Shown: in pieces, positions 1 to 11,060 of the stretch
Position numbering within the stretch: position 1 is the stretch's first letter
How the letters are laid out: the number at the start of each line of letters is the position of its first letter
Assembly (NCBI RefSeq): GCF_029784165.1
Contig: NC_073695.1
Location: 243,572,089 to 243,636,088 of the forward strand
DNA length: 64,000 bases
Source of the DNA: Wyeomyia smithii
Lineage: Eukaryota > Arthropoda > Insecta > Diptera > Culicidae
Direction of reading: 5' to 3'
The notes under the pieces: generated by a model
Database searches by the model: none
Told to the model about the DNA's origin: nothing
The model's input: only the letters and a program-made list of their open reading frames with translations
Translations under genes and position numbers: made by a program

Positions 1-888
1 TTCGACTGTGATGAAGTGGGTTCGAAGTTGTAACCAAATCCTTAAATCCAGAGAAGCGCAAGTTTAATAATCGAAGTACGCTAGCATGATTATTACTTAA
101 AGCTAATGAAATTTATTATTTTACGTAAAAACCAACCAAAATATTTTGTAAAACGACAATGAATACAAAAACTGTTTGCGATAAATATTTTTTCGAGCAA
201 CGCGATAGCTTTTAGTTATAACAATACTCATCGCAAAAAAAAGCTTATTTTTCCTTGGTTCAAATTGACAGTCAATGACAGCTCATTCTGGTTCATTTTG
301 ACACTCACACAGCTTCGTATCCGTTTTTCCCTCCCAGGTTAAAACCATAGTCAAATTCAAGGAAAAAATCAATTATCTCTTCTTGCTTTATTTTAAATTT
401 TTTGTGAGTTCCACACAACCTAATGCTAGAAAGTTTTTCTATACAAAAGGTTTCTAAGCTATATTGCTTCACATACACTTTTTAAAAAATTTCTAAAATT
501 TCTCAACCAGTGAAAAACACTTAGTTTGCTAAAACAAATGTGTGTGAAAAGTTTCATTCAAATATAAAATGGTACATACAATGTTTGGGTATTCTCAGAT
601 CATTCCTGCTTATATTGTTCGAAGCTCTAGTTGACGCAAAATGTGAATAAAACTGGCGAATGTTCAAAAAAAAATTTGCTAGACTAAAAGAATCCAGTTT
701 AAGCTGGAGTAATGACATAGCTCTGGTTGCTACGATTCCGCTGCGGTCATCCTCAGCTCCAATGATGGCGTACACGCAGCAGAAGTGAAAGAGCACACGA
801 ATGAGAGAACGAGAAACATTTGAAGGCGTGTCAAAAGTTTTGCTCTTACCGTTTCTCGCTTTCGGTGCGGGTTGCTTCGATTACACCG
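1..888. other. AT-rich stretch, nothing recognised
   Basis: Only short open frames without recognisable domains are present, and I see no TIR, LTR or splice-bounded exon. The last part, from about 889, begins to resemble 24,822 onward, so this may be the flank of a duplicated segment. Confidence 0.5.
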
Positions 889-989
889 CTCTTATTACAC
901 CGTACGCCTTATGACACTACAACAGTCGGAAAGAGGGAGTCTGCTTCGGATAACACAAAATAGAACTTTGTTTTGTTAGCAGTGCAGTT
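889..989 (-). repeat. Left part of a duplicated host 3' UTR (paralogue of about 24,822-24,910)
   Basis: The order of short matching blocks (ACAACAGTCG, TCTGCTTCGGATAA, TTTTGTTAGCAGTGCA) is the same as at 24,822-24,910, where the corresponding sequence is continuous. The match resumes after the hAT-like element at 4384 and runs to about 4765. The two loci are therefore paralogous copies of the downstream flank of the 25,044-25,169 exon, and this copy was later split by the transposon. Confidence 0.65.
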
Positions 990-1086
990 AAGTGATGGGA
1001 AATATCGCCCAAAACAAGCATCGATAACAATCGATGATTTCGGATCTTTTATCGATTTTATCGATGAGTATCGATAATTTGACAGC

Positions 1087-2392
1087 TAACGTTTGCGGTA
1101 GAAAAAATAGACTTTTTTCAGATGGTGATGGTGATGTCTTAGAGATAATTGAGTTGGATAAATTTCCCATGAAAGGTAATCATGTTAGCTTCCTCGCAAA
1201 AAAATATGACGTCCTTCCGTGCGGCCTTCCGGCAGTTAACCGGAACATTCGCCATGGCGGACGAAAACATGCGTGTAGTCATGTTTTTAAGCTCTTTCTT
1301 CGTTTTTTTATCAACTCCTCCTCCGTTTTCGCGACAAGTTGTTGGAATAGATCTTGCGCTTCAAGTTTGCCCAGAAATTCTCGATGGGAAGCAGCTGGGG
1401 GACATTGGGCGAATTCGCCGACTTCGGTACCACATCGATATTCAGCCGCTCCATCTCTTCCAACGATCGCTTCGAGTAGTTGGCCGACGTCAAATCTGGC
1501 CAGAACACCGTGTCTTCGCGCTTATGGTATCTCTTGATGAACGACGCAACTTCTGTCAGGCACTTCGTACTATAAATTTCCCCGTTTACGGCCAGCTCGG
1601 AACGAAAGAAAAGCAACTTTGACATCCCTTTCTCGCTGATTGTCAACCACAGCCGCACCTTCTTGGGGAACTTGGTCTGTGAAATAAACTTTACCTCGGT
1701 GCTCAGTTCCTTCGTGGGGGAGGTAAAATACGAAGAGCCCTGCTAGTCGTTGCCATCCAGGGTGAGATAGGTCTAGTCGTCCATCACCACTGCCACGTCG
1801 CGTTTCGCCGGGAAAATCGACTTGACTAACTTATTCAACCGCTGTCGCTGCGTCATTGCCTGCAGCTCCGAGACCAGTGGACGAGTGGACGAGACTGCCG
1901 CTTCCTGACATGTATGTCCATGTTCTCCAGATACTTTTTCACTGTTTCAGCGCATGCACCAACCTCCCGGCCAAGTGCACGTAGCAATTTAGCCACTTGT
2001 CCCTCGGTCTTCCTCTTCAGCATCCTTTGAAGCCTCTTGTCGCTCAGGGTCGTTGACCGTCCGGAACCGGGCTTTCTTTCGATGCTCTGATCGTTGTCCA
2101 ATAGTGTCAAGGTGTTGTAGATGTCAGAATAGCATTCCCGGCGTCCACAAAGTGCCGCACGATGTCCGTTTTTGACGCGGCGGGGTACCATTCTTGGAAC
2201 GCGCACACTTCTGAACGAAGTAGCTTCACTTTTTTCACTATCACAGTTAAGTTTGACTGATAAATCTGTCAATTTTTTTTTTAAGTCATGGGTTACTATG
2301 ATTGATGATGCATGAGTAGTTTCGTCAGTGCGAGTAAAGGTAAACCCATGAAAAAGCGGCAATTTTTATCCATTTTTTCATTGCAAACGTTA
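1087..2392 (-). mobile_element. ITmD37E (Tc1/mariner DD37E) element, copy 1, inactive
   Basis: Terminal TA dinucleotides bound inverted ends that read TAACGTTTGCGGTA at the left; the right end ends GCAAACGTTA. The element contains a minus-strand transposase remnant. Compared with the copy at 13,488-14,652 it carries about 150 extra bases near the transposase 5' end (about 2180-2340). It lies at the same internal position of the hAT-like carrier as the second copy. Confidence 0.88.
1311..2362 (-). pseudogene. ITmD37E transposase pseudogene
   Basis: The C-terminal catalytic part is readable on the minus strand at 1311-1658. It has VFWPDLTSANYS (second catalytic D) and LLPIENFWANLKRKIY (catalytic E), with 37 residues between D and E, which is the defining spacing of DD37E. 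The N-terminal helix-turn-helix part is readable at about 1853-2362 (KPGSGRSTTLSDKRLQRMLK). The centre, around the first catalytic D (VVMDD), contains two in-frame TAG codons 30 nt apart (complement of 1743-1745 and 1773-1775). The protein is therefore not translatable in one piece. The same two stops occur in the second copy. Confidence 0.88.
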
Positions 2393-2437
2393 TTTAACAA
2401 ATGGCATTCTGCTATGTAAATCTGTTAAAAACAGAGA

Positions 2438-2568
2438 CAGTGATGGCCCAAACAGGATGGATACGTTTACGTTGCATTGACGTTAATTTGACAGTAAATG
2501 TATGGGCTAACTGTCAAATTGCCGCAAACGCAGCCGCAACGTATCCATTGTGTTAAGACCTTGAATGA
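2438..2568. repeat. Small palindromic MITE-like unit inside hAT copy 1
   Basis: Arms share ATGGATACGTTTACGTTGC on one side and GCAACGTATCCAT on the other, with CAATTTGACAG-type inner ends on both sides. The unit is almost all inverted repeat. A shorter version sits at 14,662-14,765 in the second hAT copy, so it was part of the element before both copies spread. Confidence 0.6.
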
Positions 2569-2740
2569 CAAATCTTACGATACTGAGAATGAAAATTCAA
2601 ACAACCGGACGAGTTAAGCAGTTTGTTTTGGAAAGTCTTCGGGTTTCACGCCGGGAGTGCTTTCTACGGTGTAGTTTCAAGCCGAAGTTCGTTTTGAACG
2701 TTGCATAATCAGGGAAATAATTGAAGCAGGCAAAATTCTG

Positions 2741-3775
2741 TCAATTTTCAAATGGCCAAAACTTTACGAAAAATGAATCAATTTTGACAAAACAGGTTTC
2801 ATTTTACTGGAAAACTGTCCTAGTTTTCTAGTATTACTTGAGAACTGGACCAAGGGTCAGTGGAAATGTTTCAGATTTCCGAAGTGCGTGCCAAAGTGTA
2901 CATTTTTGCAACGCGTAGAACTTTTTCTGACTTCTTGTTTCACTTAGGTTTATATGTTGTCAATGAATCAGAATTGATTTCGAGTTCATTGGTAGCCAAA
3001 GATTTAAAATTCGCCAAGGAATCATCGAGGTATGAATTTATTAAGTATGGGTGTTGATTTTGGCGGTTTTTTCCCTATTGGGTACTAATTTTCTTTGAGC
3101 TTGCAGCACTCTAGCAGAATTCAATCGAACATTGTGGGTGTGTAGGTCTTATTAAACCGAGCAACTTTGCAAGCTTGCGTTTGAAAATTTATCTGGATTA
3201 ACATTTAAAAAGGTCAGATTATTTTCACGCGGATTTTCTCTAAAAGGTTATCTATGCAGATTTTCAAATTAACGTGGTTTTTTACACGAATTTTTGAATT
3301 AAAGCGGTTTATCAAGAGGATTTTTGATTTAACATGTGTTTTTCACGAGGCATGTATCCCCGGCGTAAGAAAACCTAACTGTATTTGAACCTTTTTCTTA
3401 TGAAGGAATTCATCTTAGTAAAAATTATCTGAACTTTCCTTCAAAAATATAAAAAATGATTTTAGGATCCTACTCTGAAAAAAATATAATTTAAAAAACG
3501 AAAAATGATTTTAGATAATATCGGTGATCTCAGATTCTTTTAAATGAAGTATTTTAGATAGACAATTTAGTTGCCTAAAACGTTCTATGCGTTGCTAAAA
3601 TGTACACTTTGACACACACTCTTGAAATACGAAACATTTTCGGTGTAGGTTGGTCACACCAAGTTCCCAAGTAATACTAGGAAACTAGGATAGTTTTCCA
3701 GTGAAATGAAACCGGTCATCAAAATTGATTCATTTTTCGCAAAGTTCTGGCAATTTAAAATTTGAGAGAGTTATA
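2741..3775. repeat. Foldback region inside hAT copy 1
   Basis: About 190 bases at 2741-2935 reappear in reverse complement at about 3580-3775 (GAATCAATTTTGA, TTCATTTTACTGGAAAACT, AAGTGTACA). The arms are imperfect. The equivalent arms in copy 2 are at about 14,940-15,110 and 15,617-15,800. The 0.6-kb spacer has no coding sequence that I recognise. Confidence 0.65.
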
Positions 3776-4391
3776 TTTATCTCAATTATTTTGTCTACCC
3801 GCTGTAAAAATCAGCACACTTTTTTTGGCGCAACAATTTTGTTGAACTGGATTTTTAGTGGAACTAAAAATTGTTTGTTGGCTAACAGATACTTTTAACT
3901 TAAACAGTTCCCAGTTAAACTAAACAATTACCAGAGAGTTACCAATAGACTACCGCTATGCATGTCCATCATATTATAAGAGTTGGCAAGCCAAAGAAAA
4001 TGCATTTTATTACAATTTCGTATCATTGCTTTTTATGAGATGGTGCAAAAAGTTTAGATATTTTTTTAAAGTTCTCCAGTACTATGTTGTCGAGTTCATT
4101 TGTTTTTAGGAAACTAAAAACTATAAATACCTTTTTAGTTACCATTTTTTCTCAGAAACTCAGCACCCAACGCACCCAACAAATACCTAGCGGCAAAAGC
4201 AACTCCTGGGGTAGGGTAGGTGAGGTCTCCTTCTTTTGGGTCTCCTCCAGTAACCAGCCGCACTGACTCGTGCTCACCCTTATAATATCGATAATTATCG
4301 TTAACGTCAAAAAATTAACGGTGATATCGATGTCTCGCATTTATCGATATTATCGATAAGTATCGATAAGTTTCCCATCACAAGTGCAGTT

Positions 4392-4765
4392 ATATCATTC
4401 TATTCGATGAACACAGTCATGCGACTGGGTTTTATTCAATGTTTAAACACGTAGAGGTTACTTGAGAGAACGTGTAGATGAAATTAGGGAGTGCAAGCAG
4501 TCGGTTTTTAGTTTGGTGTTCGTCAGTTCGATTTGACCATATTGTAGAACGAAGCGGTTTTATTGCCCATTTAACGAGACGTTTCTGAACTTAATTCGTG
4601 AATGAAATTTTGACAGAAAGCATGGAACCGCTGACACAACACACGTAAAAGCATTAACAACATCAGCAGGATCCGTGACATCTGTCAGTTCGTAAAATGG
4701 TCTATAGTTGATGGGTGCGTAATTTGTGTACTACAGGTCGGTGTAGAGGTTGCTGTACAGGGTGC
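4392..4765 (-). pseudogene. Decayed duplicate of the 25,044-25,169 terminal exon and 3' UTR
   Basis: On the minus strand, 4508-4560 encodes a relic of the C-terminus seen at 25,044-25,169 (FYNMVK followed by an early stop). The segment at about 4696-4765 continues the homology upstream (YxDL, NYxPINY) with an in-frame TAG. About 125 unrelated bases (about 4568-4695) separate the two halves. A TTTATT at 4431-4436, the complement of AATAAA, corresponds to the one at 24,953-24,958. It is a pseudo-exon: nonsense codons, insertion and an hAT element in its 3' flank. Confidence 0.7.
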
Positions 4766-5036
4766 GGCACATGAAAGAATGCGGTAATTTATGATATTTC
4801 TTCTAATCCCATTTAAAACTACCTTAAGAGATAATATCAAAATTTTTCCAAATCGCATAATCCAACGGGTTAAGGTCTGAACTACAAAGCACAGTGGTTT
4901 AAAAGTAAAAATTCGTAAACTTGGTTATTTTCTGACGTTTGTGTAAAATTTAGATTTTTATTAATATTTTTTTCCGAACTAATTTAAATTTTTACAACGA
5001 CTTTCACCCGTCAACATACAACATCATCAATGGCAG

Positions 5037-5170
5037 ACTGTGTGCGCATGGGAAACCGGAAAATAAACGAACTGAAAACATGATACAGATTTGGAAAATA
5101 ATACCGCATCCAGACGGGACTTGAATTCTCTGCCGGTACCCGGATAACTGTCCCATAATGAAAAACAACA
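5037..5170 (-). repeat. SINE-like fragment with tRNA B-box-like motif
   Basis: The minus strand reads ATTCAAGTCCCGTCTGG, containing TTCAAGTC, a match to the Pol III B-box core TTCRANNC. It is followed by GGATGCGGTATTATTTTCC and CAAATCTGTATCATG. The same body occurs at 63,185-63,290. I cannot define an A box or a tail, so the class is tentative. Confidence 0.45.
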
Positions 5171-5336
5171 TGTTGAGAAAACGGCGATTGAATATTATCC
5201 GTGAATTTCCGGATTTCCAGCAATTACATCCAGAACCAATGACCATAACAGTTTCATGGCAGCACAAGTTTATCGTTGAAAATGAAAAACCATAGATGGA
5301 ATTGGTTTTACGTTTTATAACTTGAAAAAGGCAAAA

Positions 5337-5387
5337 TGGGACAAAATATGCCGGTACCTTTCAAAAGTACTCGCATATTTTGTCCCA
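5337..5387. repeat. 15-bp perfect hairpin
   Basis: TGGGACAAAATATGC at 5337-5351 is followed after 21 bases by its exact reverse complement at 5373-5387. The surrounding 5171-5652 contains no gene that I recognise. Confidence 0.6.
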
Positions 5388-5989
5388 TCACATATAAATT
5401 CAACCAGCAACCGGCAGTATCATTGGCAACGTAGATTGTACTACAGAAAAACAACATTAGTCTAGTTAATTAAATTTTATACTTCTATATGCCTAAAATA
5501 ATCCGATATACACTGGAGCAAAATTTTATGTTTGCAGTTTGTACCACTATGCAGTGGGACTCTAATGCGGGTACTTTCAATATGGGACAAAGACAACTTG
5601 GTATTTTGAAGTCGAATACTTCTCTCAGGAAGTTCGGCTACATAGGGATGTGAAATGAAAATCTAAAACCGAAAAAAGTGAAAAATATGTCCGATTTCAA
5701 ATGCTAATAAATCAGTTAGTATCCGATGAATTTCCTTCGTTCTTGCAGTAATAGGTTGGAAAATCTTCTAAGATTCTTCCCAAAATAAGATAATTGTAAT
5801 TTTATTATTCACACTATTGTACTATTGAAAATAGTCAAGCCTTGTCAAAACGAAAAATTCGACCTCTGATTGGTCGTTATATGATTGCTTCCCAAGCACG
5901 GTCGACAGAATCATATACCTTGCCCTTTAAACTAGCTATTTGGCCTGTTTCAGCCGAAGCCGCTCATAATAGTTCTAGACAGCGACAAC

Positions 5990-6240
5990 AGCAGTCGTTC
6001 TCCCTTAGCAGCAGCACTAGCAGTGCAGTGGATACCAGCGATAGCGGAAAGCGGCCACAGCTGTGGCGTAGCAATGGATAGCGCACTATTTGCAGCGGAT
6101 CCCAGCAACGATAGCAGTTGGGCCAGCTGATGCTGGTACAGCGGATACCAATGGCAGCGTATAGCGGCCACAACTGTGGCATGGCTATGGATAGCGCACT
6201 AGTTGCAGCGGATCTTAGCATCGATAGCGCCTGATGCAGT
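5990..6240 (+). repeat. Degenerate CAGCGGAT / CACAACTGTGGC repeat cluster
   Basis: Short, imperfect units of CAGCGGATAC, CGATAGCAG and CCACAACTGTGGCATGG are reiterated. Related clusters are at about 7480-7600 (+) and 9700-10,010 (-). The open frames here are repeat artefacts. Confidence 0.6.
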
Positions 6241-6519
6241 GAGGCACTTTAGTGAAATGCAGTCTCAGTGCGATCGTGGGCACTAGTAAATGCATTCAAT
6301 GAAACTTTGACACATTTTGACAACACGTGAGCCATCTAGATTTGAGTGTTATATCAGCATTTCACTGTTTACTTTATCACAACGAATACTTTGTTCGCAC
6401 TATCAGTGATAACGCAAAGATGTAATCGGCATCTTATCCGATACTAAATTGAACAACAAATACAATACAAACAAATCCTTTTCAGGATGAAATAAAAACC
6501 TGATGATTAAAGCGTTAAT

Positions 6520-6951
6520 CAAGGTTGCATATTCAATTTAAGGGTACTTTTTCGCCGCGTGCCGACAACTCGCTTCATAAGTACAATTTAGAAACATTAT
6601 GTATGGCAAACTTGTAGCCCCTAAGAAGAACTACAAGTTTGTCGAATAGTGTAATGCTCTAACTCTTATGCCTGAAGCGTAAGAGCCCATATTCAGTGCA
6701 ATATTCAGTCAATATTCACGGTGAATATTAAAATATTCACCGTGAAAATCGGCTGAGCATCCCGCTGAATATGGGCTCTCACACTTTAGGCACAAGAGTT
6801 AGAGCATTGCTTTCTTCAACAAACTTGTAGCATTACTTTAGGACTGCAAGTTTGTCATACATCAAATTAGAAAATTATACTTGTGGAGCGAGCTTCCGGC
6901 ACGCGGCAAATTGAACGGAATTGACACCCCTAAATTGAATATGCAACCTTG
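6520..6951. mobile_element. hAT-type MITE, 432 bp, nearly palindromic
   Basis: Perfect terminal inverted repeats begin CAAGGTTGCATATTCAATTT, and the 8-bp duplication GCGTTAAT lies on each side (6512-6519 and 6952-6959). The two halves are near reverse complements throughout, and the centre reads AATATTCACCGTGAA. It has no coding capacity. The 8-bp target duplication supports assignment to hAT. Confidence 0.88.
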
Positions 6952-7479
6952 GCGTTAATGTTTTCTCTTGAGTTAATTCACATTTTTTGAATTTGTAAAA
7001 GTTTTAAATTTTACTTTATTTCCATGTCTCAGAACGTATAATAATAGTATAAAGGATAATTCACTTTTCCTTCAGTCATGAGCAGGACATCCGAAAAAAT
7101 TTCATCTCAAAATTTAAAAATTGTCAAGCCCCAACCATGACAAGCAACTTACTATATAATAATAATATAATAATAATAATAATAATATATTATTGAAAAT
7201 GGTCAATCCTTGTTGAAGTGCAAAATTCGATTGATCTGATTAGTTAACGTCCATTTACTAGAAAAAATTACTGACACGCAAGCAGCCGGGTTATCTTTCT
7301 TGTAAAAGTATTCTACTTAAATCTTGCGGTCGTGGCTTTGTAACAACCCTCATGTTTTTTTCCATGTTTTTCCATACAAAAGTATCAATTTTAATTTTTT
7401 TCCAGAAAATATGATAACAATTAAGTCGATTCCCGATGATAACTCAAAAGTGACCAAAATCTGTATGGGACAGTTATGC

Positions 7480-9490
7480 GGGTACCGGCAGCACAGCTGT
7501 GGCATAGCAATGGATAGCGCACTAGTTGCAGCGGATCTCAGGCCACAACTGTGGCATGGCTACGGATAGCGTAGCAGTTGCAGCGGGTATATCTGACCAT
7601 GAAGCATTTAGGCAATAACTGAATGAAAATTGCAATTGCACTAAATGCACATTGCACTAAACAATTACTAAATGTATTTGGAAGAGCATAATGAATGGTT
7701 ATTAATAAACTGCAACTGAGGTTTGATGCTGCTGGAAATGCACAGCAGTGTGATGTTTATTACAATTTGTTGATACTGTACTTAACAAGCGGTATATACG
7801 AAAAAATTCCGATTTCAAAATGACTGACACGCAAGCAGCCGAGTTATCTTTCTTGTAAAAATATTCTACTTTAATCCTGCAGTCGTGGCTTTGCACACAA
7901 CCCTCCTATGATTTTTTTTCATAGTTCCTCAGAACAAAGTATTCAAAAATATTTGTTTTATCGAAAGTAGATATAAAAAGGAATTGATTCCATGAATAAA
8001 CTCAAAATTGACAAAAATGCAATTGGAACGGACTTGCCATGAGCGGCAGTATACATAACTCGGACTTTTTTGTAAATTTTCAAACGGGGTTACATGGGAT
8101 GAAAGTCAACAATATTTTCGGCATAGTTTGCCATCAAAAACTCAAGAATGTGCAATTTCAAGTTGAGCCAGTGCCGCAAGAAACGGACGATTCGTTAAAC
8201 AAAATATGACTACCCAAAATAAAAAAACTTCTGCGAATATGTCGTTTTGTGGCCTGAAATGACATGGATGCGTTTCATAAAATCTGAGCCATTCAAAGTG
8301 GCATATAACACTTCGTACCAGCAAGAAATTTGTCACGGTGGCTTCAACAAGCAAAGCATAAGAGTATTACAGAGACCAATACAGTAGTCCTATTGTCCAT
8401 CAATACCGATTTCAACAGAAAAATATAACGATCTTAAATCTCTCTTTGATTTATAACCTCCAGCTCTCGAAGATTCTTTCAAATATTTTTATTAGAATAT
8501 TTGGTGAATTGAATTAGAATATGTGGTGAACGATGAGGCCAACGACGATCATCTGTGAAGAGGATGAAGATTTTTAGTATAATTTTTATTGTTAACACGT
8601 GACATAATTGTTTGTATAAACAACACAAGACTGTTTAGATAAATGAAACTATTAAAAAAGCATCAGTTTTGAGCATTTTTTCCTGCTCATCCAAGTGCTA
8701 AAAGATAAGTCGAAAATTCCTAGTAAAAAACATATGGTTTTGCATGCTATAACCAGATAACTCGGGTTAATTTTTAATTTTTTGAATTTTCTCTTCCTCG
8801 AATCACCCACTGACATTAAAAAAATATCTGGTCAGAGATTTGAATGATTCAGGGCATTGATAAAATTTTAAAATATCACTTTTGATGTATTTAAGTAGTC
8901 GAATCGTCATCACCAACATTGATCAAATCTTCAAACTCGTTTTTCTCAACATGTCAATTTTCGAGTTATCTAGTTCTAGCATTAAGGGGACGAATTGTTC
9001 AATTTATCATAGGATGTAGTGTTTATCTTACATCTCTGTGTTACCTTGACAGTGAGGACTAAGGTGCACGGTCAAACACAATAAGAAAGGTGTTTTCACA
9101 TTGAAAACTAGACACGTCTTTACTGGAGGATGTGTTGGCAAATGCATCTACCGCTAATACCGCCGCTATCATACGAAAGCGCGTCGTTTCATGTGGGGAA
9201 TATCAACAACGAAAAATGACGCGCGTCTAAGCATAACCCGAACTGCTTCGCCGTGCTGCTTCCATTTACTTTCACATCGGCCTCAGGGAAGTACCGGCTG
9301 CATCTGCATCTACCGCTGAGGCTGTCACTATACTGCTATTGGTACCAAAAGCTATTAACTCTTCAAATAAGTGTTTTATTTGTTTTCAAAAGAACAATTG
9401 TTTAATTCAAAATCGGATTTACGCAATCGCATCTCTGTAATATTACCGACAATATTATTCTTCTGAACAAAATGATACAACTTTCCCATT
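7480..9490. other. Interior of composite unit, no gene seen
   Basis: This interval contains repeat clusters (7480-7600) and one half of a direct-repeat pair (7820-7907). The rest is AT-rich sequence with only short, unremarkable open frames. Confidence 0.5.
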
Positions 9491-9491
9491 A

Positions 9492-9629
9492 GGCCTCTGC
9501 CATAATAGACGCGACAAGCGACGCGAACCGATTCGCTCGGCTGTAGGTTAATGTACAGCCATCAGTAGAGCTGTACATTAACCTGCGAATCGGTTCGCGC
9601 CGCTTTTCGCGTCTACTATGGCAGAGGCC
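9492..9629. mobile_element. PIF/Harbinger-like MITE, 138 bp
   Basis: The inverted ends GGCCTCTGCCATA and TATGGCAGAGGCC (one arm has a single mismatch further in) are flanked by TTA on both sides (9489-9491 and 9630-9632). The inner arms continue as GACGCG and CGAACCGATTCGC, making a long hairpin. A 3-bp TTA duplication is the typical Harbinger target, but no Harbinger transposase is here. Confidence 0.75.
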
Positions 9630-9974
9630 TTAGAGAAAGTTGCTGGCTGATGTATTCACTTCATGCAAGCCTGCTGCTGATGCTTCCCGCTATCACATTG
9701 AAACAGCATTTTAGTGAAGGGAGCGTCGTTGCACCAGCTGACCCTGCTACTATCGATGCTGATATACCCGCTGCAACAGCTACGCTACGCATAGCCATGC
9801 CACAGTTGTGGCCGCTATACGCTGCCATTGGTATCCGCTGAACCTGCATCTGCTGGCCCAGCTGCTATCGATGCTGAGATCCGCTGAAACTGCTACGCTT
9901 ATCCGCAGCCATGCCACAGTTGTGGCCGCTATCTGCTATCGATGGTATCCACTGCACTGCTCCCGTTGCTGCTA

Positions 9975-10044
9975 AGGGAGGACTGCTGTTGTCGCTGTTC
10001 AGAACTATTATGAGCGGCTTCGACTAAAACAGGCTCTTATATAG
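9975..10044 (-). promoter_or_regulatory. Promoter-like module in repeat (TATATAAG plus initiator-like)
   Basis: On the minus strand CTATATAAG (10,036-10,044) is followed about 30 bases later by TCATAATAGTTCTGAAC. The same block recurs at 11,150-11,226 with CTATACAAG, there preceded about 75 bases upstream by CCAATCAG (11,298-11,305). A degenerate copy is at 5940-6020 in opposite orientation. The arrangement resembles an RNA polymerase II core promoter, but no product downstream is recognised. Confidence 0.4.
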
Positions 10045-10599
10045 GGATGAAAATAGGAATGAATTATTTTTCGTACGTGGTGGAATGATATAACTTGAAA
10101 AATATGTGTGACTTCATTCTGGTTCAGAGCGATCATTTGATAAGCTCCACCTCTTTTTCCAGTTTCTAAAGTTTTTCCTCAGTTTCGTAGCACGGATGCA
10201 CAAAAATGATTTCTTGTCGAGCCGGACCGATAGCACTCTCATTGAAGCAACAAAATAACATGTTTTGTGTCGTGTTGTGCAGCTTGGTTGAAGAAAATGT
10301 TCCCGTCCCCATGTCGCATGTAAGCAGATTATTGCGTTCAGTAGACAGTAGATAGTGTATCCAGCGAATAAACACCGATGGTGCTCTCACACACGCAACG
10401 GTTTTAACCCGTATCTTATTGCGGTTTGTAACATCAAGCGATTTCGTTTGCTCGCTGTTGCGTGTTGCATCATGTTACAACTTGGCAGCTGGGAGACGAC
10501 GAAATTCTGTTTATGCTGATTGATTGAATCGACTTCATATTAGCTCTGCATAGTCGAACTAACTGCTTTTGTGAATGCGTCCTAACAGGGCAGTTTATT

Positions 10600-11060
10600 A
10601 TTCAATGTCGGTTATGCTGATCGCAGCCTTTGCGCTGCCCCTACGGTGGGGGGATTACTAAATAAAGTAAAAATTGGACAACTACAACAGAATTTGATTG
10701 CATCCCGCACAGAATGTCTGCTTGTGTTGATGCCAGAAAATTATTAACCTTCAATTATTTTTTTAGTTGCATTGAAAAAAGCATGTTGCGGTTCAAAATC
10801 GGTGGCTATTTACAACCTTTGAGCTGCCCTAACATTGGGGGAATTAAAATACACGGACAACATGCACTGTGGAAGCTTTTTCACATTCAGTAAATTAGAC
10901 GGGTGCGACAAATTTGAATTGCTAGGATGCAACACAGAATGCTTGCTTGCGTTGACAAAAATTATTAACTTTCAATGAATTGTTTATTTGCCTTAAAAAA
11001 GGCATTTTGATTTCCGAAATTGGATTTCCTGATGGCAATCTTCATGCTGCCCCAACACGG
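10600..11060. repeat. Three tandem degenerate modules of about 200 bp
   Basis: Each module carries a GCTGCCC...GGGGG block (near 10,640, 10,830 and 11,050), followed in the repeats by ACAGAATG, GCTTG, GTTGA and AAATTATTAAC. Reverse-complement relatives occur at 42,560-43,600, where CTCAAGGCAAATAAA is also repeated. Confidence 0.6.

Larger units (their letters stand above)
990..4383. mobile_element. hAT-like non-autonomous composite element, copy 1
   Basis: The ends are AAGTGATGGGAAA at the left and TTTCCCATCACAA at the right, flanked by the 8-bp target duplication GTGCAGTT (982-989 and 4384-4391). An 8-bp duplication and a short TIR fit the hAT superfamily. The paralogous locus at 24,895-24,910 lacks the insertion and acts as an empty site. 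Both subterminal regions (about 1019-1080 and 4277-4370) are crowded with ATCGATA or TATCGATA motifs. I see no hAT transposase ORF. Inside are a complete but dead ITmD37E element (1087-2392), a small palindromic MITE-like unit and a foldback region. The backbone is shared with 13,392-16,465, so this is a family and not a chance palindrome. Confidence 0.9.

Noticed and set aside
5842..6081. Ser/Gln-rich 79-codon open frame
   Set aside because: Lies in degenerate repeats and inverted-repeat arms with promoter-like boxes; no conserved protein features.
10166..10390. 74-codon open frame on the minus strand
   Set aside because: Within the repeat family that recurs at 42-43 kb, where the frame is not maintained.
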